This document shows, one piece after another, positions 34,964 to 46,957 of a stretch of 64,000 nt of DNA; the stretch's first letter is position 1; each line of letters starts with the position of its first letter. Below the pieces are notes generated by a model that saw only the letters and a list, made by a program, of their open reading frames with translations, did no database searches and was not told the DNA's origin. This DNA comes from Lyophyllum atratum (lineage: Eukaryota > Basidiomycota > Agaricomycetes > Agaricales > Lyophyllaceae). Made by a program: the position numbers and the translations under genes. Where the stretch lies: the NCBI GenBank assembly GCA_014905825.1, contig JACGCN010000058.1:124001-188000 (forward strand), written 5' to 3'.

Positions 34964-35514
34964 AATCCTTTGGGATGATGCAATCCCCTTCCCCACCCAC
35001 ACGTCTTATTCTATCGCCAAGGTGGATTCCCTTCCCAACGAACTTTTCAGTGCACCACAAACCCTCCTCCAAGATTATGTATACATCACCACACTGTAGT
35101 ATTTCGTGGTCCCCTCGTCACCATTATTGCTCTATTTCCAGTATTACGTTACACTGATCGTCTCCTTTGGCTGGAGCAAATACAAACCAGACTGTTGTTT
35201 GCTTGGAACGCCTCATCGAAGGCGGTCCATTTCTCTGCCATCCTTGTTGCGTCCGTCTTGAGAGTGAGAAAATCAAGTACAACAAGAATATATTAGTAGC
35301 AACAGGTGGTACATGCTATGTACTTAGGTATCTACAAAATGAGAGTGAACGGTGTATCAACACCTCAGTGAAAAAACGAATGTTTATACAATCCGCCCGC
35401 CGAAGACATTTCCTCCCCCTTTGTCGACAGTGACATGTATCCGGTCTCCTTGATCCACATCCTTGAACTGAAAAGAGCTATGTTTGAGCTGGTAGAAGCA
35501 TAGAGCCTTGAAAT
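34964..35514. other. Intergenic between convergent genes
   Basis: About 550 bp shared 3' flank of the NAB2-like gene and the AAA ATPase gene. No ORF or repeat worth calling. Confidence 0.6.
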
Positions 35515-38018
35515 TCATACCGTCAACTCGCGTGTGCGATGCAAACTCTCAATCTCATCGATTCTGTCCCGCACGCCCTCTAGGAGCTCGTCAAAGCCTT
35601 CCTCCGCTACCACCTCCTGGGCGGCGTGTAGGATGAGCATCGAGTCCGGTCGTACATTGTGGTGAATCTGGAGAGCATTGTGAGCCTTCTCAAAAGCCAA
35701 CAAACCGAGAAGAAAACGTACATCGATGGAGATCACATTAATGCGGTCAAGTTCTGTTAGCGACGACATCAGATCGCTGCCCTAGCGAGGAGAATTCATT
35801 ACTGACCTTCCATAAAGTCAGCGCGCGTCATAATCTGACGACATCTCCACTGGACCGAAGGTAAGCGATATAGTTGAAGAACATGCGAAGGGGAAGCTGC
35901 TAACATAAGGAATGACCGGAAGCTCGAGAATGTCTTCCTCGACGTTTTCACCTGCTGCCATTGCCGCTTCTCGGGCCGCCGCTTGTTCAGCTCGAATTTT
36001 GACAAACTCTTGCAGCAGCAGCCAGGAACATGAACTCCATTTTTGCTGAAGGCAGATGTGTGAATAAACATGACGCTACAATGTGCAGATAAGGCGTGGA
36101 ATGGTGTACCTCGTCCATGACATCGTCGTCGCAGTCTGGAATAAGACCTGAAGGGGAAACCATGAGTAGGAAGGAGCAGATATCATAGTTGAAAACATAC
36201 CAATCTGACTCAGAAGCCACGCTTGCTCGACCGACTTGAGATGATTGGCCATGGCTACCATATCTTTAGACTTCGCGACCTAACGGGATGCATCAATGAT
36301 CAAGTAGTCGGGGAATGAGTTGGCAGAGCGTACCCGGTTGAGATACGAGAGTCGACCACCAATAAGAGATACGGCTTCTTTAATTTCGTCTGGGGTCGCC
36401 GCTTCACGCCTACTACTCATACGCATTCGAGTCGCCGCATGTAACGATCCCTTGGTATCAAGGTCACAGATAGACAGAACCTGGAAATGACGCATATTTG
36501 AGCATGAGGTGATGGTAGGGGGAATTTATACTCACATGCATGCGGCTAGCGGTCTTGCCTGAACCGTGCGCTAACGTGAGCATAGATAGATAAATGAGAT
36601 ACAGGAGCCCATACGCATGATGTGGAAGGGCCAAAAATCGTCGCTGGTAACATGTTTCGATAATGAGAAGACCGTGTGACGGATCGAAATATACTGACGA
36701 GCTGAATACCATTGTCAAGATACCTGGATGAGATTTGTCAGGAAGGATTATACTCGTATGCCTTGTACCAGAGATCTTACCACTTGCGGCCCAGGATTCA
36801 GCCTTTTGCTGTAGTTGCAAGATCATGTTGCGCCCTTCGTCATCGTTCTTGAAAAAGTGGATATTGTTGATGATAAGGACGAGAGGACGGCCCGTTTTGC
36901 GCGCAGATCGTAGGGCCACCTTCTCGAGCTTGTTCAAGGCTATCGAGGAATAAGCGTACATGAAGGAACACTGAGCAAGCGAAACTCACCTCTCTCTATG
37001 TCAAGAGCTGGACCACCTACACCGTGATGGAGCTTAGTTACAACAGGAGATATTGGGTGCAAGGAGCGTACCTTCTCTCGGATCTCTCCTTTGGAACAGA
37101 CCCGTCTGGGAGTCCTCGTTGAATTCATAGTTCAACGACTTCCCAAGCCGAAGTCGGAAAACTTCCAGGTCAGGGTGGGCGTCACACATGGAGACACCCT
37201 CCGCCGCACACGCTGCCATGGAGTCGAATATCATCGTGCCTTTTCCAGAGCCCTACAAGACGCCTTCGATATACATTAACATAGACAACAATCGCGGCGC
37301 ACCTTGGGACCCAGAAGCACAAAATAGTGCCCAGGCTCTTGGCCTTGGACTATGCGGTCGATCGTGTCCTGCTCCTTGCGCCGCAGGTTTTCCGTCCATG
37401 GTGCTTCTTCGTCGAACACTAGATCCCCATTTTCACCTTCCGCTGGGGCCCTTTTTGTCTGATGAGTCGCGAGCTCGAGAGCGGGGTCATACCCTGCCGC
37501 AAAGGCATCTTCAATCTTTTGCAAGTCACGTTAGTGGAAGATATAGGAATAGTCGGAATGCGTCACCTTGTCCAAAACCCGTTTCTTGTACCAAGCCACG
37601 TATGCAATGCCTCCCCCAAATACTGGGACGCGACTGAGCACATAGAACATCAAATAATTTCAAAACTCACCCATTCCCAACCCAATGATCGTTGTCAAAG
37701 CAGCATCCAGCAAAGGTGAACTTGTGAGGGGAAACAGACTGCCGCTCCCGCCTATGTTAGGACCAGCGCCAGCGCCTGGGGGGTTGAAAGGAATGTTTAT
37801 GGCGGCGCTTCCTTCGTGGACTTCATGGCGAGTATTGTGGCCGTCTCCATGGGGTAGATGGTTTCCTTGGACCGGGCGTTTTGGCGGAGGAGGCGGCCCC
37901 TGGGTATAGAAGCGCTCAGCACTGCCAATTACGGAGCGCTTCGTGGGAGCAACAAGCGCTGAAACGAGGCGGCGGGTTGCAAACCGGTAGGCAGGTATTC
38001 GGAAGGCCGATGCTGCCA
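35515..38018 (-). CDS. Mitochondrial AAA-type P-loop ATPase with C-terminal helical/winged-helix region
   Basis: Start chosen at ATG 38016-38018: MAASAFRIPAYRFATRRLVS is Arg-rich and acid-free, a good mitochondrial presequence; the longer frame opens only with GTG. A Pro/Gly-rich linker and a hydrophobic stretch LLDAALTTIIGLGMGEF suggest a membrane anchor. Walker A is restored by splicing: FVLLGPK joins GSGKGTMIFDS. Walker B is GRPLVLIINNIHFF. Next come NMILQLQQKAESWAASGILT, SRMHVLSICDLDTKGSLHA and EAVSLIGGRLSYLNRVAKSK. The C-terminal third (KSVEQAWLLSQIGLIPDCDD, RINVISIDV, VVAEEGFDELLEGVRDRID) is helical and ends TGA at 35515. This fits fungal mitochondrial AAA proteins with a winged-helix C-terminus; the precise orthologue is not certain. 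Confidence 0.75.
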
Positions 38019-38877
38019 TTCCTCCGCTGAAAACGAAAACGAACGCTTTCCAGAAACGCTGCCAAGTCCTTTCCACTCAACCACCCTACACCGCACGCGA
38101 CTTGCCACGTGCACAGCCTCCACCGCAGTGATATGTCGACCTGCGGGCTACCATAATGGATAACCTCTCTTGCCTAGTCCTTGTCTACTAACCAGACTCA
38201 AGGCATCTCTGCATCACCCAACCTTGCCAGAGACGATGTTTCGCTGTGCGATAAATCTTCGACCTTCTTCGACGGCCTGCGATTGTGCTCTCGAATCGTC
38301 ATGTAAAGCCCACCCAGCAAATGGCTCTGATGTGCGCCTCCCCTTCACACTGTCCGCTTTCACTCGTGGCCGCAGTTATACTTTCGCCAACTCTGGTGCC
38401 GTTTAGTACAAGGTTTCCATCATCCAAGCTGCGCGTGTTCGTGCGGGGGAGGAGCGAAGTGAGCCAAATCATTTCCTCTCTTCTCTTCCGTTAGACCATG
38501 ATCCGAGGGCTTGACACCGTTACAACCTGTCTCAAAATCCACGACATGCTCCTCGCTTTCCGGTAGCTGTGTTTCGCCCAGCGTCGCGAACAGTGATTGG
38601 GTTGTTGAGTGGATATCTGTCCAGCTAAATTGCCAGATCAGTAAACTAATGCCGAGGAACTACTAGGGTGATCCATCCTTAGAGGAGTTCATTCTCAAAG
38701 AAGAATGCTTAGTTGCGCATCATCAGGTGCAGTGTGACTATCGAGTCTTCTAAATCTCCCTCCGATGTTTGTTCCATGATCTCAAATAACTGCTTTCCAG
38801 CTTCGAAAACGACTAGGGTAAGAAGTGACAGGTATAAACGATTCCAATGCTAATGAATCCCAACTTGTTCTAACATA
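38019..38877. other. Intergenic
   Basis: About 860 bp between two minus-strand genes. A plus-strand 78-codon frame at 38170-38406 has an internal ATG and looks mildly protein-like, but no supporting splice signals or recognisable domain, so I do not call it. Confidence 0.5.
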
Positions 38878-40007
38878 TCAAACATTGGCTTCTCCATCAG
38901 CAGGCAACTTTCGCTTTGCCCCAATCACTGGTCCGTCAGGAGGTAGCTGTGCCCTGCGCTCCCTTGTCAGCAAAGTCAAAACAATTATAACAATTATAAT
39001 GAAAGCCAAAACGTACCTAGCGGCCTCAGCCGCAGCGTTTATTCGTGCATGCTCCGCCTGTTCAGCTTCCAATTGTGCCTCTCTCTTCTGCCGTGCGATC
39101 TCCTTCTGCTCCGCCCTGTACTTTTCCATCTCCTTAACAAACTCGTCCCAGTCGATCTTATCCTCCTCATCTTCCATCATGAACATCCCGTCCCAGCTAG
39201 TACGATCTTTCTTCATACTTGAGATAAGGTCCAACTCCGTCGTCCGGCGAACACATGCCATCTCTCTGAAGTCAAGGGCGACGTTGTTGTAAATCGATAC
39301 AGCATGCTTCAATAGAGCTTCCGTCGCATCCACATCGGCTCGTATGTCGACGGAATCGTTTACGTGACGGACCAGCTCACGCCTCACAAATCGGACATCT
39401 TTGTAACCTGGAGGCGGCGGTGGCGAAAGCTCTCTTTCGACGTCGGATTCGGCGGCCGCTGCTTGTCGTGCCGTGGCGACTGCCACTGATTCAACCCACT
39501 CAGCGGCGAATCTCTCCGGACGGCGAGGGGTACTAGGAAGAGAAGAAAAAAGTCCAGATGATGGGTTTGCATCGGTTTTCTGTCGCTCTGCAGAAGTTGA
39601 TCAGGAAGAGAAGATATCACCTTAGAGGGTACTTACTGGATCTATGCGCGACGGAAGCGCTGCCATTGAGATCCTGTGTCTCCGCCTTGATTTCAGTAGA
39701 CCTTGTACTTCCTAGCTTCTCTTTTCGTGGATAGGGTGTCCGCGCCCTATAGTCAAAGTCGTCAGCTGTAGAAGTAGTATCATCGACTCGAGATCTGACC
39801 TAGGGACGCCATCAGGATACTTGGCAATAAGGAGTCCAATTATGTCTGAATTTCTTCCATTGGCTTTCAATTTCTCTCTCTGTACAGCGCCACAACTGTC
39901 AGATGGGTGAAGTGTTAGATAGAGACTCAACTCACTCTCGCAAGCCGCTGTAGGTCTTGGCGCTTCAGCTTCGCAAGCGCTGTTCGATTTATCAGTGGCA
40001 CAGCCAT
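38878..40007 (-). CDS. SAP-like-motif protein with coiled coil, unrecognised family
   Basis: ATG at 40005-40007: MAVPLINRTALAKLKRQDLQ. Splicing (donor GTGAGT after RLAR, acceptor CAG) joins REKLKANGRNSDIIGLLIAK YPDGVP, together a helix-turn-helix pattern resembling a SAP DNA-binding motif. Exon 3 begins RTPYPRKEKLGSTRS; the next join gives HRSKRQKTDANPSSG, a possible nuclear signal. The middle is SPPPPPGYKDVRFVRRELVR and VDATEALLKHAVSIYNNVAL. The C-terminal part is a long charged helix (MEKYRAEQKEIARQKREAQL). The last intron (39016-38954) is 63 nt and stop-free; spliced, the protein ends GAKRKLPADGEANV with TGA at 38878. Function unknown; chromatin or nuclear scaffold association is inference from SAP and NLS-like motifs. 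Confidence 0.72.
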
Positions 40008-40587
40008 GGTGGTGGGTGGGGTGGGATGGTCAGTATGGTCGGTCTTATTGATGACATTGTTATTATATTTCACGCGTCCCAACCCAGGTCAAAGCAGCGA
40101 ACAATACAATCAGAGGCTGGCCCAACTTGACCTAATCTGAACAAAATCTGAATCTCGATCGTTGATCTTGAATCCCACGTGATAACCTAATTGAGCTGCA
40201 TCACCGCCACACTACGGTAGTAGCCGAAGTACAACCTAGCACAACTGTTGTCTGAGAACAAGAGCGACTTCCGGTGGTCTGTGCAAGCATGCAATACAAC
40301 GACAATCCCGGTATAGGCCCACAATGGACACAAAAGGAGGTGACACCGCGCGCCTTATTGCTATATCAACTCCCCGCCCAGCGCTGCTTGACCGTGGAGA
40401 AATTCCGGGTAGGAACAATACTATCAGTCGCTTTGGCCGGCGGCGAAATCCCATTGTCCTCCATATGCTATAACTGAATCCTGGCCCGCGTGACTCAGCC
40501 TAGAAATCGAATACTTGGCCCCCCTTCTTAACCATCTACTCCAATCACCCACCACGCATATCGTTACTACCCCGCCTTACTCTTACC
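40008..40587. other. Divergent intergenic between two SAP-motif genes
   Basis: 580 bp shared promoter region; pyrimidine-rich before the right-hand ATG. No other feature recognised. Confidence 0.6.
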
Positions 40588-42735
40588 ATGAACGCTAAAT
40601 CTCTTCAAGCTATGGGACGCTCTGCTCTGCAGAAGCTTGCAAAGGTAAGCCCATGGATATAACGATTAGATGTTATACTGGCTAACGCAGCCATATCAAG
40701 GAAAACGGCGTGAAAGCCAACCTCAAAACTGAGGTTATCATCAAGCTACTCCTTGAACGCCAGAAAACGAAATCGTATGCTCGATCTGACTACTCTCTAC
40801 TCCTGTTTTAACCTCAAAATTATAGGCCCTCTCCCCAACCCACGCAACGACCCTCACCTGTGTCACTCTGTTCCACAGGGTCGACAGCAAGACATGAGAA
40901 AATCGCAGAGCTTTCGGCTGCTCTGCATCGCAGCTTGGGACCAAATAGCTCCGGGAATCCCATCGGTGAGCCGTTTCGCTACACCCATTGGATTAGCTTC
41001 TAATTAACGAGTTGGTAGACGTTGATCGCGCCACCATTGACGACGGCGCTCACGAACAAAACGATTCCGCTAATGACGCTGTCCAACCCAGCGAACATGA
41101 TGCTGCCCAATCCAGCGACCAGGACGCTTCAGTCCTCGAGGATAAGGAACCACAGTACCCATCTTCGCCTGCCTATACATTCGGCACTCCGGGGAGCTCC
41201 GTAGTAGGCACACCAGAGCCAGAGGCTCCTCCCGATGTCCTGGAGGACGTGGTCCGCGCTATGGCACTTATCGACAAACAGGACAAGAAGACCTTGGACC
41301 AGATCGCTGTCTTGCGCGGCGTCGCCTCCAAATTACGTCGCAAGGCGGAGGATCTACGTGCGGGTATCAGGGCGGAACGAGCCAGGAGGCAGCGCATTGA
41401 AAAATATGTGACATACTGGAGAGTCATTCCCAGCGCTTGGTCGTACGATGATGTTTGGGAGGGTAAAGTCCGTGTCTATCGTGATGGACTCATCGAATTC
41501 GAGGTGACGAGCTCTGACGACGAAGTGATGGAAGCACAGTAAGTCAACCCTCCTCCTTGGATTGAACTTCATCTCATATTTGACAAAGAAACAAGGAGGC
41601 AGAGGAGGCAGACCGGCAAGCTGGTAAATTAAAAACCGTAGAACGGGAAGAGATGTGGGTTTCTCCTCATCTGTCAATAAACCTTGATGCTTATATCGTT
41701 TTGCAGTGTCTCAACTCTTCCAGCCAATGCTGAAAGAAAGAAGAAGGCACAGGAGGCAGACCGGCGAGCTGATAAATCAAAAGCCGTAGTACGGGAAGAG
41801 ATGTGGGTTTCTCCTCGTCTGTCGATAAACCTTTATGTTTACATGGTGTTGCAGTGTCTCAACTCTTCCAGCCAATGCTCGCAACGCCCTCGAACCTTTG
41901 GGCCTTCCTGTTGAAGACGGGGTGGACGTCTCATCGTTCGTGTTCTTCATATCTTTCATAACCTTGAGATACTGAATATTCAATTCAGGGTACATGGATC
42001 TCTTGAAGTGCTAAACCGCAAACGTCCGCGAGACGACACAGACAACCTTGAAGAGGAATCGAGATATCAACACCGCGCCCGATCGGAGGAGCCTGAGGCA
42101 GACCTCCCTCTTGGGTCTGGGTATGTCGTTTCCCCGCCGTTACAGAGCTGTAATATCTAACACCAGTACAGAGTGGTTGAACCTCTCATTGACCTCCGGA
42201 GAGGACTATTCAACGGTGGCCCGCTAGAAATCTCAGTGTTCGTCTGATGCGTTCTTGTCTCCAAATTTCTCACTCTGACCATGATCATAGGCAAACACTC
42301 GGCGTTACTGGCAAGGAGAAGGGTGGGAAACGCCGCCGAGAGGATGCCGAGAACGTCGAAGACGACTCTGCCAGATACCGCGCTCGCCCGCGCTCAGAGG
42401 TCCAATCCCCTTCAAGAGAAGCCATGCCAGCCTCTTCCCCAACTCGACAGCATATCGACAAGGGCAAGGGGAAGATGACCCCAGCTCAAGTCGAGCAATT
42501 GCTCCAGGAGAACGAGGGCCGATGGGAAATGTTTGAGGAAGACGAGGCTGACGAATCTCACATGGTCTCGCACGGCCAGCTCCGGGAGATGCAAGTGAGG
42601 AGCGACACGGCTATAGCAGTACTCATGCAGACACAGGAGTACATAGCTCCTAGGCCCATGACGATTCCAAAGGCCTCGTCCCCTCCGAAGGCTACGCGGC
42701 GATCGAGCCGGGCTGCACCAAAGCGAGTGCTTTAA
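40588..42735 (+). CDS. SAP-like-motif nuclear protein with duplicated exon, unrecognised family
   Basis: ATG at 40588: MNAKSLQAMGRSALQKLAK joins ENGVKANLKTEVIIKLLLER across an intron, a SAP-like motif. Then SPSPQPTQRPSPVSL, an acidic Ser/Asp-rich stretch, a coiled coil (MALIDKQDKKTLDQIAVLRG, LRRKAEDLRAGIRAERARRQ) and the pattern RVYRDGLIEFEVTSSDDE. A short exon group follows in which one exon plus intron is tandemly duplicated (41603-41731 and 41751-41879), giving two copies of REEIVSTLPANA. Two later exons carry a related motif (KRPRDDTDNLEEESRYQHR and KRRREDAENVEDDSARYRA). The C-terminus (MTPAQVEQLLQENEGRWEMF) ends SRAAPKRVL, stop at 42735. Basic clusters suggest nuclear location. Function unknown. 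Confidence 0.72.
41603..41879 (+). repeat. Recent tandem duplication of exon plus intron
   Basis: Two 129-bp copies starting AGGAGGCAGACCGGC at 41603 and 41751, ending CCAGCCAATGCT at 41731 and 41879, offset 148 bp. Each contains the 3' part of an exon, a 52-nt GT-AG intron and the start of the next exon. The duplicated exon is 96 nt, so the frame is kept. Confidence 0.9.
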
Positions 42736-43163
42736 TTTTTCTTTTATATACTGGGGTAGTGTTCGTCGATATGTTTTGACTGTGTACCTTTGTATACGTA
42801 TTACTGGGGTTAGTGTTCGTCGATATGTTTTGTCTGTTGTACCCAGGTTGTACCTTTGTATACGTATTAGAGATTGTTTATCTTGGTATCTATCTAGTCA
42901 GCTTCTCTGGCTACCATCCGCTGACAAGTAAACGAAGGTTAGCCTGTCGAGACTTGCAGTATCAGTCTCAAGAATTCGCAAATGTAAAGCTATATAGTGT
43001 ATAAATCTACTTAGTCCCAGTACAATACACGGTCCATGCGTGACTCCAAGTAAACCAACAGTCAATGTTTGGGGGCAGAGAGAAAACGCAGAACGACCCA
43101 AGAGATGAAGCAACGAGTACCCGATAATTCTATAGAGTATTAATGATGTGATACGATGGAAGA
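42736..43163. other. Intergenic between convergent genes
   Basis: 428 bp 3' flanks of the SAP-motif gene and CSC1-like copy B; contains the tandem repeat below and no gene. Confidence 0.6.
42749..42870. repeat. Two-copy tandem repeat in 3' flank
   Basis: TACTGGGGT(T)AGTGTTCGTC and ATATGTTTTG at 42749 recur at 42802, and TGTACCTTTGTATACGTATT at 42783 recurs at 42849. Copies are about 53 and 69 bp. Confidence 0.85.
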
Positions 43164-46100
43164 TTAAACTCTATGTGCGCCGCGACCAGCCATGTTATTA
43201 TTGCTACCCTGTCGCGAATGTTGGGCATATGGTGAAGGCTGCCGCTGCGGATATGGTTGCCCCGGTGATTGTGCTCTTACTTGTTGGTAGGGTTGATATT
43301 GGGGTTCAGGGGATTGTGCGGGAGATTGTGCGGGGGAGTAAGGGGGGGAGTAAGCGGGGCTTTGCTCTGATGGGTAGGGCGAGTAACTTCTTTCTTGCGG
43401 ACGATGTGTGGCTGCCTCTCTACTGCTTCCTAGGGGATCTTGATACATCGAAGGTGGTATGGAGAGACTGAGAGATTGCTGTGACGCAAACGCCTGTTGC
43501 TGCTGGTAATAGTCGAATGCACGCGGGTCGAGCAAAGGCTCTTGCATCGAGTCCATTTTCGAGAGCTCGATGTCGGATTGTTGATGTTGATGTTGAGGAC
43601 CACCAGCCAAGTAGCGATCATATCCAGCCAGTTTGGAAACTGAAGACGAGCCTGCGTGAAATGGCGATTTCGACCGCTCCGTCCCATCGTACATGACGGT
43701 TGATGCCATCGATCGCGCGTCCCAGTCCAGTTCTCCTCTATCACGTTGGTATAAGGCAGGGTCGTATTCCAGATCGTTCTGTGATCACCACGAGTGAGAT
43801 GCGCTCGCACGAAACATAAAAGTAGACGTACCTGGGAGACAGCAGCAATCTTGATACCGCCAGGGACGACCTGCGCCTCCAGCTTCTGACCACCATATTC
43901 TTCCATTTTGGCTTCATCTCTGGCAATTTTCCCTTGATACACCTGACTCAGCAGCGGCATCATCTTCGCGTGCAACATCGGAGTGAACAGGTCGGCGTGG
44001 AGTGCAGGATGGCCGAAGCGCTTTCCTAGCCTGTTACCCCGCGCATCGGCACGTTCAGAGTGAACTCGAGCAAGCCTGATCTCATCTTCCGTGGGAATGA
44101 AATACTGGAACGCGGGGAGGTGGACACGGTTGATGTAGACCTTGAAAGCTATGATAAAGAGTATAGGCGGTATCGTAGAAAGCCATTGCAGCGACCTGAA
44201 GCGATACTGGAGGCCGATAGCTGAGAGTGGCAGGGTCATCAGTGTTCAAACGATCAAGCTCAAAAGAACTGAACATACTGAGGACCATGAGGAGTTGCAT
44301 CAGCAGAACCGAGAACAACAATCGATTAATAGCCACGTTCCAAAGCCGCTGTCAACAATAAAGTCAGACTTGATCAAAGGAAAGTGAAAATGACACGTAC
44401 ACCACCAGACTCGACCTTCGAAACAAAGACGAACATGAGTTGATACTTGTAAACCCAGGAGCCTATCCAGAACACAATAGCGGCGGCTACAACAACCAGT
44501 GGTGCAAGAGGCGCAAATACCAGACCAACAGCAGCCATGAATAGCTAAGACACGAAGTGTAAGTCAATCAAGACGGGAACCTAGCGTCTAGAAATGTAGC
44601 TTACAATATTGGAACTGAAGATATTCGTCAGCAGAAGCACTTGATAAGGTCAAGGATTTGGACTTACTAGTATATAGCATACTGGAATTCAGGGGGTTGA
44701 GTCCATTCCCTGATATCTCGGGGGGTTCTACCAAACGCACTGTAGACGGTTTTAGTTCACAGCACAACTTGCCAGTAGAATCATGGAATACGAACTGAGT
44801 CTTGAACGAGATCCAAACCAGATTGATGATCTGCGCCAAATCAAAGATTACGAGGAAACCTCGCAGCCTATATGCACGATATGTCCAGATCGTGGAAGGG
44901 CGAAGTGAGGTAAACTCACGGGAAGAAAGTCAACCAGTAGGATGCTTGGTTGATGTACGTCCTGTGAACAGTTTGAGGGAGCGCTATATCCGGGCCATCG
45001 ATATTTATCTGTAAAAAGATGGATGGCTGTTGCCTTACTATGCAGGTGGTCAATGATCTCCGCGAAGCTCGCTTTCTGCCCAATCTGTTCAACGATCTCC
45101 TTGACCGAATCTAGAAAGGGTAGTTGAGCAAGTTGAGCGCCGCATGCAAGGGGTCTACTGACTGAAGATGACACCAATCAGGGTGAAGATGACAAGCTGG
45201 CTGATCACCAAGAAGGTATAGTAGCGAGCAATGACTGCTCGGTCCAGTTTGGAGTGCGTCAAGGCTCCCATGTACTAGCGCACAATAAGTCTGAAAGCAT
45301 CACATATGCTCCGCTAATTACATACCTGTGTTAACCAACGCATGACGATTGGAAGGAAGAAACCGAAAAGTCCAGAGACGGTCGGAGGCAGGACACCGGA
45401 AATAAATGCGAAGGAGTGAGGAGAAGCATTGGCCCACTCGTCGAGGAACGGAACATATACGCGAAGCTAGGATGGCATGAGATCATACCATGAAAACGGT
45501 CAGGCAGGTTTCGGACATACCGATTCGAGATTGGCAAGGATGGAGATGATGAAGAGGGGCACGGTATTGAAGAAGCAAACCAAAGCTAGCCATAAGAAGC
45601 CGATGGCCTTCTTGCGAGCTAATTCTCCTTCAGACTTATTCATGTTCTCCCAGATCTGCGACATCCCGGATGATTGGCGCTCGACAGCAGACGATAGAAA
45701 GGTAAACACATACAATGTCCTTCGGATTTGGTGCAAGCTCGATCTTGGTACCCTTGGGGTGTTTGCCTCTGAGCTTCTTGGCCACTACATGTGCGTAAGG
45801 AACAGCAGCCATGCTGGCAAAGCCATAGTTCTCCGCTTTGCGTGTATCTATTTGCCGGCGGTATTCCTCAATGGCTCCTTCGGTACGCTGAAGCTTTGTA
45901 CTAGAAGGATATGCGAAAGGACTTGAACCAAGTACCCAAAAGTCCGAGGTAAGACTTACGTATAGTGTTCGATCGCGTCCTTCTTCATGCCTCCCATTCC
46001 GCAAGTCCCGCCGATTCGGATCGTCGGCCGCTTGCGACCAAGCTTTCCGCCCTTTAGGTATTTGACAAGAACAGCTTCGAATTCCCTGACGGTAGCGTTG

Positions 46101-46957
46101 TGATAGTCGATCAACTCCGGCAGTTTGCCGACTTTACGGCCGATGTGCACACTCGTTGTTGGATAAGGCACCTTGGTTGAATCGAAGATGGCCTTTAGTC
46201 CTTCGTCGGTTTGGTTCTTCTTCGGGACGCGCAGTACTGTCAGGGTCCGGGCGTAGAAGGACTCCAGATACTCTGGGGAGCGGAACCATGCATGCCGAAG
46301 CTTGACCATCTCTCGCCAGTGGATATGCACGAAACCAATGATCATCAGGGTGATGAGATATGTCACTGCAACGTGGGCATAGAGCAGGGTACCACCGACG
46401 TCTCGAATGGTCAACATGCTAAGAATATCTCTCTTCTTGGCTGGGACGTTCTTGAGGTTATACGTAATGTTGATGGGAAGGAGGACTGCGCATGCCAGGC
46501 CTGCAACACCACCAAATAGCCAGCGCATGAGGCGATTGAACCGCAGGAAGGCGACAGCATCGAGTCCAAGCTTATCGAGTAGCTCTGGTTCCTTGGTGTG
46601 CAGTAGGGGAGGAAGCCAGCCGAAGAGGCCATCCGAAATCCGGGGTGGAGGCTTGTTACCGACGTGATATTTGACTTTCGGCTCATAGATAATCTGGAGA
46701 AGTAAATGAATAGATGTTGAGGATACCTGGCGCAGGGTCGTACTTTGTTGCTTGGACGCAGAAGGTTGAATGCAAGGATCGTCACAACCTATGAGAATGC
46801 ATAGGGTTCAGCACTGATTGTAGGGCCCACCATAACTCGTTGTACTACTCACAGAAATAACACTCATCAATGCCACTTGAGATCCTACTGCCGCGGGCGC
46901 CAGCGTCCGGGCATTGTCACTAATGAGCTTGCCAGCTTCATCTGTAATGCCTGACAT
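43164..46957 (-). CDS. CSC1/OSCA/TMEM63-family cation channel (copy B)
   Basis: Paralogue of the gene at 16.4-20.1 kb. ATG at 46955-46957: MSGITDEAGKLISDNARTLA, then PAAVGSQVALMSVIS, VVTILAFNLLRPSNK, IIYEPKVKYHVGNKPPPRIS. The membrane region (NRLMRWLFGGVAGLACAVLL, AHVAVTYLITLMIIGFVHIH), cytosolic loop (HIGRKVGKLPELIDYHNATV, YLKGGKLGRKRPTIRIGG, APNPKDI) and C-terminal channel half (WVYKYQLMFVFVSKVESGG, GHPALHADLFTPMLHAKMMP) align with copy A. The tail is Gln/Pro/Ser-rich with SPAQSPAQSPEPQYQPYQQ and ends MAGRGAHRV, TAA at 43164-43166. The two tails differ strongly whereas the membrane cores are alike, as expected for old paralogues. Confidence 0.9.

Noticed and set aside
38170..38494. Plus-strand 78- and 69-codon frames between two minus-strand genes
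   Set aside because: An internal ATG exists, but there is no domain, splice signal or promoter; cannot be separated from chance.
42285..42594. Minus-strand frames near the end of the SAP-motif gene
   Set aside because: Antisense shadows of the coding exon; no start or splice support.
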